From Chimonanthus salicifolius (lineage: Eukaryota > Streptophyta > Magnoliopsida > Laurales > Calycanthaceae): 64,000 nt of DNA. Each line of letters starts with the position of its first letter. Position 1 is the stretch's first letter. Under the pieces are notes generated by a model. That model was not told the DNA's origin. It ran no database searches and worked only from the letters and a program-made list of their open reading frames with translations. Both the position numbers and the translations under genes were made by a program. This document shows, one piece after another, positions 34,525-46,641 of this stretch. The stretch is taken from contig CM023532.1 of NCBI GenBank assembly GCA_013350335.1, positions 91,825,383 through 91,889,382 of the forward strand. Reading direction: 5' to 3'.

Positions 34525-34711
34525 TATAAAAGAAAGACAAGGGGCGCATGGCACACCCAAAAATTAAGAGAGGGGTGCACGGCATAACAAGCGAAGGAGA
34601 GGGCAGCCAGCAAGTATTAAAGATAAAGAAGAAGGAGGAAAAGGCTAAGGAACGAACGGATCGGAAGAACAAGTCGGAGCGAAGGAAAACTGGAGGAGTC
34701 GCGGAACCAGT
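34525..34711 (+). promoter_or_regulatory. TATA box and donor-like junction, LTR of C
   Basis: GTTTTATAAAAG, then purine-rich leader ending GGAGTCGCGGAACCA/GTAAGT 185 bp later. It is conserved with 45151/45336. Confidence 0.5.
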
Positions 34712-34743
34712 AAGTATTTTTATAATTTGTTTTAAAGAAAGGA

Positions 34744-35729
34744 ACCATAGGGTTCGGCCATGGTGTGTGGCCGAACCCCATGGAAGAAGATTGGGGGATG
34801 AATAAAGTAATCTTAAGGGAAGATGATGAACCATAGGGTTCGGCCATGTTGTATGGCCTAACCCCATGGAAAGAGATTGGTTATATTCTAATGGATTTGA
34901 ATGATGAAAACCATGGAATATTATGGGTTTAAATGGAAGGTTGTTGGTGAAAAACCTTAGACCATGGGTTCGGCCAAGGGGTATGGCCGAACCCCATAAA
35001 GAATTATGGAATTATTACTCACATAGTTAGATCATGGAGATGATGGCAAAGTTGTAAATATAGCCTAAAGTGAAAGATCATGGCTTCGGCCATGGTGTAT
35101 GGTTGAACCCCATGAGGTCTCTTTTATGGACTTGAGTGGTTAAGGAATTTATATGGGTCTAATGATTTTTAAAAAGAAGATTATGAACCATAGGGTTCGG
35201 CCATGGTGTATGACCGAACTCCATGGAAGATGGTTATTAATTTAGAAAGAAATTAATAATGGACTTTTGGATAAAAAAGGAAGGAACCTTGATTTATGGA
35301 TTCAAGAATGAGAATTGATATAATTGGAAAGTTAGACATCATAGGGTTCGTCCATAGTGTATGGTCGAACCCCATGAATCAATTTTTATGGGTCATGTAT
35401 GGACCTAATATGATTAGAGGAATGGAGGGTCTTATTTATGGTTCTATGGTTGTGGATCATTTGTGGATCCATCTATGTAATGTCTAAATTTATGGACCTA
35501 TGTGTATGGACCTAAGATTATAAGTCATGTAAATGGTGAATGAATTATATATGGATCACTCGTGGACTTGGGGGTTTTATGTTGAGTCTTATGAATGATC
35601 AATTTTGGACCTAAACATGAGTGAATAAATGAAGGTGATTAACCATGGAAGGAACAATGGCAAAAATGTAAATATGGTAAAAAATGAAAGACCATGGGTT
35701 CGGCCATGGTGTATGGCCGAATCCCATGG
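34744..35729 (+). repeat. Hairpin array, 7 sites, LTR of C (first part)
   Basis: Sites near 34744, 34830, 34963, 35079, 35187, 35338 and 35692. Arms are well kept. The 35338 site reads TTCGTCCATAG...ATGGTCGAACCCC. Confidence 0.88.
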
Positions 35730-35795
35730 GGAATGATTTATGGATTATTGGTGGACTTAGATGTTTATGGACCTATGTTTTGAACCTAAACGTAA

Positions 35796-38700
35796 TGTAA
35801 CGCCTGCCCCTTTTTCACCGAAAATCAGAGTTTATTTTTTTTTTTAAAAGTGACAAAGGGCACGGACGTCACGACGCGAGTTAAGTTCCGAGCTTCTAAA
35901 GCCCTGCCCTTAACTGGCCAACCCTACGCGTGCGTGGAACCAAGTCCACGAGTACAGTTCACGCGTAGAAAGTAAGCTCGCGGATTATAAAAATAAATGC
36001 AGATGATAATACAACTATCCTATCAGTTTTCAGATAGCAGGGAAGAAATATCCATTAAATTGCTAAAATGCCCTCATACTGTACTGTCCAAAATAACTTA
36101 TAAAACATAGCAAGCCATCTAAGTTATTACATTTCCGACAAGCTAAATTATACAATTACACATTTTCCAAAATAAACTTAAACACAATAATTAGTCCGTC
36201 TTCCCAAGCTCCTAAGCTTGGCTCCCGTCTCGTCCTTCCGTTCCACCATCTCCTGCATCGTCAGCTAGGGTAGAAGTAGGGCGTTAGAACACGCGCCCAG
36301 TAGGACTCCGAGTAGGGCTAGCACGTGGATTAGTAATAACAATATACAAATAATAACACAATGAAAACTGATAAACCATCATATAATGAAAATATAACAT
36401 GATGCCATGCCATGGGTGTCTATGTTATGCATCCCACCCATCATCCAAACCATATAATATCATATCCCTCTTGACGGAACAAAACCTCATCAAGGTGTCC
36501 CCATGCCTGTTCTCGGTCGCCCCGACGGAGCACGGACTCCGGTTATCAAAATATCCCCATGCCTGCTTTTCGGTCGCCCCGATGGAGCATGGACTCCGGT
36601 TCCATTATTTTCCCACCCATGCCGTGCATGAGATGTAATGCATTATGCTATGTAATATATATATCTCATAACTCTAGTATATCATACATAGCCTTGGCAT
36701 ATAATGCATCATCTTAAAATATAAATCATAGTATTAAACATAACATTCATAATCGTGAAAACCCATCATAAAATAAATCTCGTAGTCCACAAAATAAGAT
36801 AAAGATACCATCACATATCCATGGCTTACAAGGAGGTAGGAATCTTATCGAATACCGACTCGCGTCCTTTTACGGTTTCGCCCGATAATCCGGCTGCCGA
36901 CACGCGTACTGCTCGCGATATGCAATACCCTATTACATACACATAATCAGTTCACATTTTAACTATTTCTAAGTCCATTCACATTTCCAAGTCCATATGA
37001 AAAACCGGTCCCTATTTAGGTTTTGTGGGTCCCATTTCATCTATTAAAACTTTTAATCCCATAAGTCTTAAAAATTGGCCACCTTAGGCTTTATCAATCA
37101 CTTATAAGGTTATTACATTAAAGCCCCTAAGTCCATGATCAATCTCCATGGAATTCTTGAATTTGGCCATTAATTACAGTTTTGCCACTACTTCATTTTC
37201 CATGATTAATCACTCACTTATCCAAGCATGATTAAACCCCTAATTGATCATAACTTAGATCCCTAACTTAGGTCCATTAATGACCCATTGAACCATGTCA
37301 TAACATCATTAAAATTAGCCTTTTTATTAACCTAACCCTTATTCATTTAAACCCATACAAAACCCCACATTTAACCCTTTAGATAGGTAATAGATCATGG
37401 TTTTAAAATGCCTCATTCATCAACTCTTCCCATGGGATTTACTTCATACATTTAAACTACAATGAGTCCATTACCCATTCATACCCTTTGGAAACCATAA
37501 ACATCACTCATCCTCCAATTTAACCCATCAAAATGGATCCACAATTGGGCCATGGGTTCGGCCATACACCACGGCCGAACCCATGGTGTCCTTTCCCCAT
37601 TTTTTTCTTGGATCTAATTACACCATTTAGATCCAAAATAAATCCTTCCTTGAGGTGGTTTAAATCACACTTTTAAACCACTACTCTTAGCCCCATTTGG
37701 ATCATTACATTTGTTCATTTAAAACCCTAAATTCATCAACACATTATCCTTTAAACCCACCATTTAATCACCATTTCATCACCATAGGGTTCAACGTTCA
37801 TTCCATCCATGCATTTCAAAACCATAAAACTCCATTACATTTTTATCATAAAATCATTTTTAAACTTACCCACACTCACTCATTTAAAACCCTAATTTTC
37901 ATTAGCTACAAACCCTCATTGTCTTCCATCCATAAAACCCTAACCAATTAAACCAACCACCAAATCACCCACCATGGGGTTCGGCCATACTACATGGCCG
38001 AGCCCTATGGCCCATGATTCTTATTCCAAGCACCCCATTCCATGCTCAATTCCATAAATTATACAATGCACATACTACATTTACTTATTTCTTTTCCCTA
38101 ACCCTAATTCACCCATTTAGGGTTTTCTCCATCTTCCACCCTTGCATTTGATGGATATAAATTCCATAGCATAAAATTATCTATCCACCATTTATTTCAC
38201 AAAAATAAATTCCAATTCTTAAACCCTAAAAATCCAAAATTTCTTGTTTAAGAAACACTTACAATCCGTCGTCTCCTCCGATTTCCGTCACTCCCGTCGG
38301 TCTCCGTAGCCTCCTCTCTCCTTCCTCTTGATCTTTGATAGGTCAAGATTCTTGATTAATGGTGGCGATCCCCAACCCTAGAATCGGCCAAGGTAAGCTT
38401 AAATTGAAAGAGGGAAGAGGAAAGGATGATGAGAGGGGAGATAATCACCTTGACCTTAGAGTGATTTTGTGTAAATTTCCACTTCTTTCTTCTCTCCTTC
38501 TCTTCTTAGCTTCCTTTCCTTAATTTTTTTCTTCTCTTCTCCTTCCTAGTGTGGGATGGCCATGGAGAGTGACAATGAAGAGAGTTGAAAAGAGGATAAG
38601 AAAATGGAAAAGAACTCAAGACTTACCCCCCCATTTGGTGACTTAAACTTACCCTTTATATTAACTACTCTCACCAACCAAAGCAAGATATTTTAAAGAT

Positions 38701-39284
38701 CTTTTATTTGCTTTATGGTGGTGGTTATCTAAACCACCACCAAGCCCAACGTGTTTAGCCTTGGAGATGGGGTAGCTTGGTCTCCATTTGACTAATTTTA
38801 ACCCATTTAGCCACGAATTTAATAATTTAATAATTTAATTAATTTGATAATTTCCTTAGGTTAATTCATTTGTACTTAACCTAATTCCCATTATTCCACC
38901 CATGGTTGACCAAATCAACCATGGTGGCCGGCCCCACCAATCATTGGCCCACACGCCACCTCACTTGATGAGGTAGAGGTGGGTCCCACTTGGCCACATC
39001 AACTTGGTTTAATTCCAAACAACTTAGGTGATTTAAATTTCATTCCATTCATTCTAAATGGATCACCATTAGGCCCATGGCCCAATTACATTTCCATCTT
39101 ACCCATTTAACCCTCATTGACCATTTAAATAAATTTAAACCCAAACCATAGTCTATTGGGACATACTTGGGCCTTTGTCCAAATTTTGGCCCATTTACCA
39201 TTCATTCCACCAATTTTCTAATTTCCATCCTTAAAATAAATAATATTCACATATATATTAATTTAAAAATTCTGGGCCATTACA
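35796..39284 (-). mobile_element. Solo LTR (D-type), minus strand, nested in LTR of C
   Basis: 3,489 bp flanked by perfect CGTAA duplications (35791-35795 and 39285-39289). On minus it runs from TGTAATGGCCCAGAATTT to GGGCAGGCGTTACA. Features on minus: GGTTGACC/GGTCAACC palindrome near 38905, pre-donor exon (38300-38270) ending GGATT/GTAAGT, two full hairpins only (38010 and 37586), two CCGGAGTCC modules (36460-36610) and an acceptor-like tract (36261-36276). An open 84-codon plus-strand stretch at 37697 is low-complexity. Confidence 0.93.
37550..38010 (-). repeat. Two hairpins in minus-strand solo LTR
   Basis: Sites 37550-37586 and 37972-38010, read on minus as GGGTTCGGCC...ACCC. The density is much lower than in A- or C-type LTRs. 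Confidence 0.85.
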
Positions 39285-39337
39285 CGTAAGTCGTTGGAGA
39301 TAATGGCAATATTTTAATATAGGCTAAAAATCAAAGA

Positions 39338-39603
39338 TCATGGGTTCGGCCATGGTGTATGGCCGAACCCCATGAGGAATATTTTGGTTATGGATTTGAA
39401 CAATGGCAATAATGTAAATAAGTGTGAAAATGATAAACCATGGGTTCGGCCATGGTGTATGGCCGAACCCCATGGGGAATGATTTATGGTTTTAATGTAT
39501 GAAGGGTTAGGTTAATGGAATGATAGCCATGGATGGCAATATGGTAGTTAAGTAGAAATAATGGACCATGGGTTCGGCCATGGTGTATGGCCGAACCCCA
39601 TGG
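39338..39603 (+). repeat. Hairpin array, 3 sites, LTR of C (second part)
   Basis: Sites 39338, 39437 and 39564, each with clean arms and GGTGT loop. They follow on from 34744-35729 once the nested LTR is removed. Confidence 0.9.
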
Positions 39604-40577
39604 GGATCGTTTTGTGGACTTTGTTGTTAACAAGGTTGGGTTTATGGAAACATTATTGTAAATCAAATGGGAGATGGTTTTAATTGATTAATATATTATA
39701 AGGTAACAGGACCTCACAAGGTGTGCACAATCGTGAGCGGTTACCGGACTAAAGCGCAAGGACACGTTAGTGGTCTTTGGTAGGATTCCACCTCTTTGAA
39801 ACCATGGGTTTATGTACAATGTTTTATCTTATTTTGATGAATTTTATATTGTAAATGATATGTTTCAAATGTGAGTTTAAATGCCATGTTTATGTTATAA
39901 AATAGCATGTGTTTCATTAGCATCTCATGCATGGTATGGGGTGAAGGATATGTAACCGGAGGGGCTACACTCCGTGGGGGCTTCCAAAAAACCTATGTGG
40001 GATACCTTGATGTGCTTTTCCATCAGGAAGAAACCGGAGGGGCCACACTCCATCGGGGCATCTGAAAGACCTATGTGGGGGTACTTATATGTACTTGTGA
40101 TGGGTGGGACTCATTGCATTTGGCATCATGTCATGGCATGGTTTATATGATTTTTGACATTATGATATTATTATATATGTTTTGTACTAACCATGTGTTA
40201 GCCCTAATTGGAATACCTATTGGGCGCGTTGTTCTAACGCCCTACTTCTACCCTAGTGGATGATACAGGAAACGAGGGGAACCAGGAATGCGAAAAGGGC
40301 AAAGCATAGGAACTTGGATGCCTTTAGTTTATATTTTAATTAAGTTACTTATGGACTTGTAATTTGAGTAACTAGACTTCAGACACGTAATAATTTAGAT
40401 GATTTGCTATGGTTGGATGTTTATTCGGATGATTGTGTTATGTTAATAATGATTAAAGACTTGACGTACTTTGCTATCTGAAATGGAATAGAACTAGGTT
40501 CTATTATAATTCTGCAGTTATGATTTTAATCTGCATGTTTATATTGTTATGTGTGAACCGTTTTCATGCACTTAGTC

Positions 40578-43554
40578 TGTAACACCTCGAATTTTCAAGT
40601 TATTAATATATATGAAAATTACCCGTTTAAATTGTGAATTATTAAATATGGATCTTAGATGGGTAAAGGGTTGGGTCATTGCCCAATCAAGACCCAACAG
40701 TTTTGGAAATGGTATCAATAAAATTTAAATGGGGTTGAATTAAAAAAGGATATGCGCATGAGATGTTTGTGGGATTTTCATATCCACATTGATATGCTAG
40801 AATGTCTTGAGAAGATATCTAAGATTAAATAAAGATTACATTGGCCGTTATAGGGAATTGTCTAAAATTAAATAAAGAAGATGTCTAAATTAAAAGATTG
40901 CTTAGGCCGTGTATAGGGTTATGCACATGGCACCTTCTAAGTTAAACACAAAGGGGCGCATGGCACCTTCTAAGTTAGGCAACAAGAGGGGAGCACGGGA
41001 CTAAGTAATTGCCATCTTGGTACTTTCTAAATAGAGAACCAATTGGAGATTAAAGGCAGCAAGAGGCTCACGGCAATTGTATCTTAGTACCTTCCAAGTT
41101 GGGATCAAGAGGAAGCTGTTAAAAGGAAGGACAGCAAGGGCGCACGGCACCCATAACATCAAAGAACAATCTCGGCTGTGTGAAAGACCAAGAAAAAGGA
41201 AGAGAAGGCAGCCAGCAAGGGTGCAAGGAAGAGAAAGATTGGAAGAGCAAGAACAAGTGAAGGAAAACCGGAGGAGTCGCGGAATAGGTAAGTGATTGAT
41301 ATTTTGTTTAAAAACAAGGAACCATAGGGTTCGGCCATACATGGTATTTTTAATGAGAAGTTGATGAACCATAGAGTTCGGCCATGATCAAGGGCCGAAC
41401 CCCATGGAGGAACTTTGGTTATTTCTATGGGTTAAAACCATGGAAAGACATGGTTTAATGTATGGATTTTTAATGGATGAATTTTGTGAAGATCCTAGAC
41501 CATGGGTTCGGCCATAGAGTATGGCCGAACCCCATAAATATTTATGGAATTATGTTCATGAAATTAAATCATGGAAAATGATGGGAAATGTTACTTGTGA
41601 TTTATTTTAAATGGATGGAAGGTTTGATGGTTTTAGATGCAATTAGATCATGAAAACCATGGAGGGTTATGTTGTTTTGATTTCATTTAAAAGAGAACAT
41701 TATGAACCATAGGGTTCGGCCATGGTGTATGGCCGAACCCCATGGAGGTGTATTGGTGTTGTGAATGTATTTTAATTGCTTAAAAAGAAGATGGGTATTA
41801 AATTAGAAAGTTTCTAATTATGGACCTTTTGATCAAAAAGGGAAGGAACCTTGAATTATGGATTCAAGTATGGAAGTTGCTATAATTGGAAAGTAATACA
41901 TCATAGGGTTCGGCCAAGGTGTATGGCCGAACCCCATGAACCAACTTAAGGGATCTTATGGGGTTTTATGTCACGGTTAATGGATTGTTTTATGAATCAA
42001 TGTTATGGATCGGTTTTGGATATGAACATGAGGTAATGGGAATTCTGTAATATCGGTAAAAAAAAGAAAAAATGAAAGATCATGGGTTCGGCCATGTTGT
42101 ATGGCCGAACCCCATGAACTTGTTAATGGACCATATGTGGGCCTTTGTATAATGTAAATGAATGGTTTACCAAACCAAGGGATGAAAGATGAAAATAATG
42201 GAATGATAGCCATGGATGGCAATATTGTAAATAAGCAAAATTAATGGACCATGGGTTTGGCCATGGTGTATGGCCGAACCCCATGGGGATTGTTTTGATG
42301 GACTTAGGGATCACGTATGTTGGATTAAATAAAAGGGAAGTGATTAAATATTTAGCTTAGGGGTTATTGATTAATAAACCAAAGAAGGAAACTAAAACAA
42401 AAGGGGTGAGGTTCAACCATGGTGTATGGCCGAACCCCACAAGTTGGTTTATGGACCTAGTCATTATTGTAAATCAAGTAGGACTTAGTTTTAATTGATT
42501 GTTATATTATAAAGTAATGGGACCTCATAAGGTGTGTACGAACGTGAACGGTTACGGGACGAAAGACGCAAGGACACGTTAGCGGTCTTTGGTAGGATTC
42601 CACCTGTTTGAAACCATGGATTTATGTACAATGTTTCTTATCTTATTTTTGATGAATATATGTTGCAAAGGATATGTTTCAAATTGTAATTTTAAATGCT
42701 ATGTTTATATGATAAAATAGCATGTGATTCATTTACATCTCATGCATGGCATTGGGTGAAGGATATGTAACCGGAGAGGCCACACTTCGTCGGGGCGTCC
42801 GAAAACCCTATGTGGGATACCTTGATGTGATTTTCCATCAGGAAGAAACCGGAGGGTCCACACTCCGTCGGGGCATCCGAAAGGCCTATGTGGGGGGTAC
42901 TTAAATGTACATGTGATGGGTGGGACTCATTGCATTTGTCATCATTGCATGGCATGGTTTATATGGTTTTTGACATTATGATATTATTATATGTTTGGTA
43001 CTAACCACGTGTTAGCCCTAATTGGAATACCTACTAGTCGCGTTGTTCTAACGCCCTACTTCTACCCTAGTGGATGATATAAGAAACGAAGGGAACGATG
43101 AACGCAGGAAGGCCAGGCATAGGAGCTTGGATGATTTAGTTTATATATTGATTAAGTTACTTATGGACATGTATTTGAGTAACTAGACTTTGGATATGTA
43201 ATAACTTAGATGATTTGCTATGGTTGGATGTTTATCTGGATAATTGATTAACTTTAATTATTGATTAAAGACTTGGCGTACTTTGCTATCTGAAATGGAA
43301 TAGAACTTGGTTCTATTATAATTCCGTAAGTTATGATGTTATTTCCGCATGTTGTATTGTTATGTATGAACCGTTTTCGTGGACTTAGTCCATGCACACA
43401 TTGGGTTGGCCAGTTAAGGGTCGGACTTTAGAAGTTCGGACTTAGCTCGCGTTGTGACGTCCTGCTCTGTATCACTCTTTGTTTATAAAAAAAAAAAAAA
43501 ATAGACTCTGATTTTCGGAAAGGAAAGCATAGTGAAAAAGGGTGGGGCGTTACA
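40578..43554 (+). mobile_element. Solo LTR nested in LTR of C
   Basis: TGTAACACCTCG to GGGGCGTTACA, 2,977 bp. Flanks are TAGTC (40573-40577) and GAGTC (43555-43559), a duplication with one changed base; the host reading ...CTTAGTCCATGCAC continues across. It holds a donor-like TAG/GTAAGT (GT 41288-41289), eight hairpins, two CCGGAG modules (42767-42915) and an acceptor-like tract (43056-43070). Confidence 0.9.
41322..42440 (+). repeat. Hairpin array, about 8 sites, solo LTR 40578-43554
   Basis: Sites near 41322 (5' arm only), 41368, 41500, 41704, 41902, 42079, 42247 and 42410. Confidence 0.87.
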
Positions 43555-43720
43555 GAGTCCATGCACACATAGGGTTGGCTAGTTAAGGGTTAGACTTTAG
43601 AAGTTCGGACTTAGCTCGCGTCGTGACGTCCCTCTCTCTATCACTCTTTGTTTATAAAAAAAAAAATAGACTCTGATTTTCAGAAAGGAAAGCGAGTGAA
43701 AAAGGGCAGGGCGTTACAGT

Positions 43721-43732
43721 TGGTATCAGAGC
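43721..43732 (+). other. Primer binding site of element C
   Basis: TGGTATCAGAGC, exact initiator-tRNA-Met type site, two bases after the LTR end. Confidence 0.93.
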
Positions 43733-44016
43733 GAACCAGAAAGATTGAATCTTTCGAAGTAAATTAATCCAGCCCCCGTGCATTAATTTACTTCGTTAGA
43801 CTCAGACGGAACATTCAATATGAGAACAACAATGAATGATAGCAAAGGAAATACAATCAAAATAAATGGATTTATCAAACATAGCAAAATAAGATATATT
43901 TCCCCAAAAACAAAGAAAAATCAAAAGTGCTTATTTGGAAATTTCCTCAAAAGTAGAAAAATACAAACTTTACGATGATAACTAAGTCATGATATTTTTC
44001 AATGGCTTAGGGAAAA

Positions 44017-44597
44017 ATGTCTCCAAAGAGAAAATACCCGACAAAACCAGAAAGGGAAGGACAAGGAGGTAGAAAAATTTCAACATGAAGAGGAGGAACG
44101 ACAATCTCGACATGAAGAGGAAGAACAACCATTCCACCAAGAGGAGGAGGAACAAAACAGCGTGAATATACCGGTGGTGCCTCCTGAACTGCAAAACTTG
44201 GTTCAAGCGGTGTTCACTTCAGTGCTCCAACAACACTTGAACGGGAATGGAACCACCAACGAGACCAATGATAGGAGCATGGTCAGGGACTTCCAGCAAC
44301 AGCGCCCTCCTCACTTCAAAGGGAGAGAAGGGGCTATCGGAGCGGAAAATTAGCTGAAGAAGATCACACAGATCCTGACCCTACTCAAAATCACGAGTCA
44401 TGCTGACAAGATTTTACTGGCCACGTCACAACTTATCGATGATGCCAATAAATGGTGGGAGGTGGTAGAGAAGCAGCGAGCACTTATTCCGAAAGGAGAG
44501 AGGACTGCAATGACTTGGGAGCAGTTCTCAGCTACCTTCCTGGATCATTATTTCCCTAAGGAGGAAAAGGAATGCCAGACTCAGGCTTTTCTATCTT
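44017..44597 (+). pseudogene. Gypsy gag capsid region, element C, truncated
   Basis: Starts at ATG 44017 (MSPKRKYPTKPEREG), then a one-base frameshift near 44070, a charged EEER/EEEE stretch, and the capsid fold: VVPPELQNLVQAVF, PPHFKGREGA, a TAG at 44351-44353 where Trp is expected, then ITQILTLLKI, LIDDANKWWEVVEK, WEQFSATFLDHYFP and ECQTQAFLSL. The frame is cut at 44597 by the next LTR. No polypurine tract precedes that LTR. Unlike the ORF of A and B, this is a normal capsid-type gag. Confidence 0.88.
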
Positions 44598-46641
44598 TGT
44601 AACACTCCGGATTTTCAAGTTATTAATATATATGAAAATTACATATTTAATTTGTGAATTATTAGATATGGACCTTAGATGGGTAAAGTGTTGGGTCATT
44701 CCCCAATTAAGACCCAACGGATTATGGAAATGGTTTCAATAAAATTAAATGGGGCTTAATTAAATTAGTAATGCATTATGTCTATAATTAATGATTATGC
44801 GCATGGAGAGAATTAGAGATAGATTGCCTTGGCTGTGTGTATGGGATTTGCACATCCATGAGGATGCGTATAATCATTTTAAAAGGGTCTTTCCTTGGTT
44901 AAGAGTGAAACTAAAGGATTGCTAAAAAAAGAAGATGTCTAAAGATAAATAAAGATTGCATTGGCTGTGTGTGTGGGATTTTCATATCCATGTTGATGCG
45001 CCAAAAGGAGTCCCTTCCCTTGATTAAAAACGACACTAAGGCAATTGCTATTTCAGCAAGATATTGGCCGAGTGGAAGTGTTATAGAAGGGAGATGCATA
45101 AGGAAAAGGGGCGCATGGCACCTTCTAAATTTAGGACTAAGAGGAAGTTTTATAAAAGAAAGAAAAGGGGCGCATGGCACACCCAAAAATTAAGAGAGGG
45201 GTGCACGGCATAACAAGAGAAGGAGAGGGCAACCAGCAAGTGTTAAAGATCAAGAAGAAGGAGGAAAAGGCTAAGGAAGGAACGGATCGGAAGAACAAGT
45301 CGGAGCAAAGGAAAACCTGAGGAGTCGCGGAACCGGTAAGTATTTTTATAATTTTGTTTTAAAGAAAGGAACCATAGGGTTCGGCCATGGTGTGTGGCCA
45401 AACCCCATGGAAGAAGATTGGGGGATGAATAAAGTAATCTTAAGGGAAGATGATGAACCATAGGGTTCGGGCATGTTGTATGGCCGAACCCCATGGAAAG
45501 AGATTGGTTATATTTTAATGGATTTGAATGATGAAAACCATGGAATATTATGTATGTTTTAAAAGGGTTTAAATGGAAGGTTGTTGGTGAAATACCTTAG
45601 ACCATGGGTTCGGCCAAGGGGTATGGCCGAACCCCATAAAGAATAATGGATTTATTACTCACATAGTTAGATCATGGAGATGATGGCAAAGTTGTAAATA
45701 TAGCTTAAAGTGAAAGATCATGGGTTTGGCCATGGTGTATGGCCGAACCCCATGAGGTCTCTTTTATGGACTTGAGTGGTGAAGGACCTTATATGGGTCT
45801 AATGATTTTTAAAGAGAAGATTATGAGCCATAGGGTTCGGCCATGGTGTATGGCCGAACCCCATGGAAGATGGTTATTAATTTAGAAAGAAATTAATAAT
45901 GGACTTTTGGATCAAAAAGGAAGGAACCTTGATTTATGGATTCAAGAATGAGAATTGATATAATTGGAAAGTTAGACATCATAGGGTTCGGCCATGGTGT
46001 ATGGCCGAACCCCATGAATCAATTTTTATGGGTCATGAATGGACCTAATATGATTAAAGGAATGGAGGGTTTTATTTATGGTTCTATGGTTGTGGATCAT
46101 TGGTGGATCCATGTATGTAATGTCTAAATTTATGGACCTATGTGTATGGACCTAAGATTATAAGTCATGTAAATGGTGAATGAATTATATATGGATCACT
46201 CGTGGACTTGGGGATTTTATGTTGAGTTTTATGAATGATCAATTTTGGACCTAAACATGAGTGAATAAATGAAGGTGATTAACCATGGATGGAACAATGG
46301 CAAAAATGTAAATATGGTCAAAAATGAAAGACCATGGGTTCGGCTATGGTGTATGGCCGAACCCCATGGGAATGATTTATGGATTATTGGTGGACTTAGA
46401 TGTTTATGGACCTATGTTTTGAACCTAAACGTAAGTCGTTGGAGATAATGGCAATATTGTAATATAGGCTAAAAATCAAAGATCATAGGTTCGGCCATGG
46501 TGTATGGCCGAACCTCATGAGGAATATTTTGGTTATGAATTTGAATAATGGAAATAATGTAAATAAGTGTGAAAATGATAAACCCTGGGTTCAGCCATGG
46601 TGTATGGCCGAAACCCATGGAGAATGATTTACGGTTTTAAT
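44598..46641 (+). repeat. Second C-type LTR, 5' portion
   Basis: Starts TGTAACACTCCGG and follows the 33970 LTR closely, including TATA (45151-45156) and donor-like CCG/GTAAGT (GT 45336-45337). It is interrupted at 46642 by element B. It may be the 3' LTR of a C copy with a deleted interior, or a separate insertion in gag; a TCTTT flank on the far side was not found. Confidence 0.8.
45372..46620 (+). repeat. Hairpin array, 9 sites, LTR 44598
   Basis: Sites near 45372, 45457, 45601, 45718, 45828, 45979, 46331, 46479 and 46583, collinear with the C 5' LTR array. Confidence 0.9.

Larger units (their letters stand above)
33970..43718 (+). repeat. 5' LTR of element C, with two nested solo LTRs
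   Basis: TGTAACACTCCGG to GGGCGTTACA, followed by a perfect primer site. Host parts are 33970-35795, 39285-40577 and 43555-43718 (about 3.27 kb net). It is nearly identical over its first kilobases to the LTR at 44598. Contents: TATA (34525-34530), donor-like CCA/GTAAGT (GT 34710-34711), hairpins, module (39953-40090), acceptor-like tract (40242-40256), tail. Confidence 0.88.

Noticed and set aside
37697..37951. 84-residue His/Phe-rich frame
   Set aside because: Low-complexity reading of LTR spacer sequence opposite the LTR sense strand.
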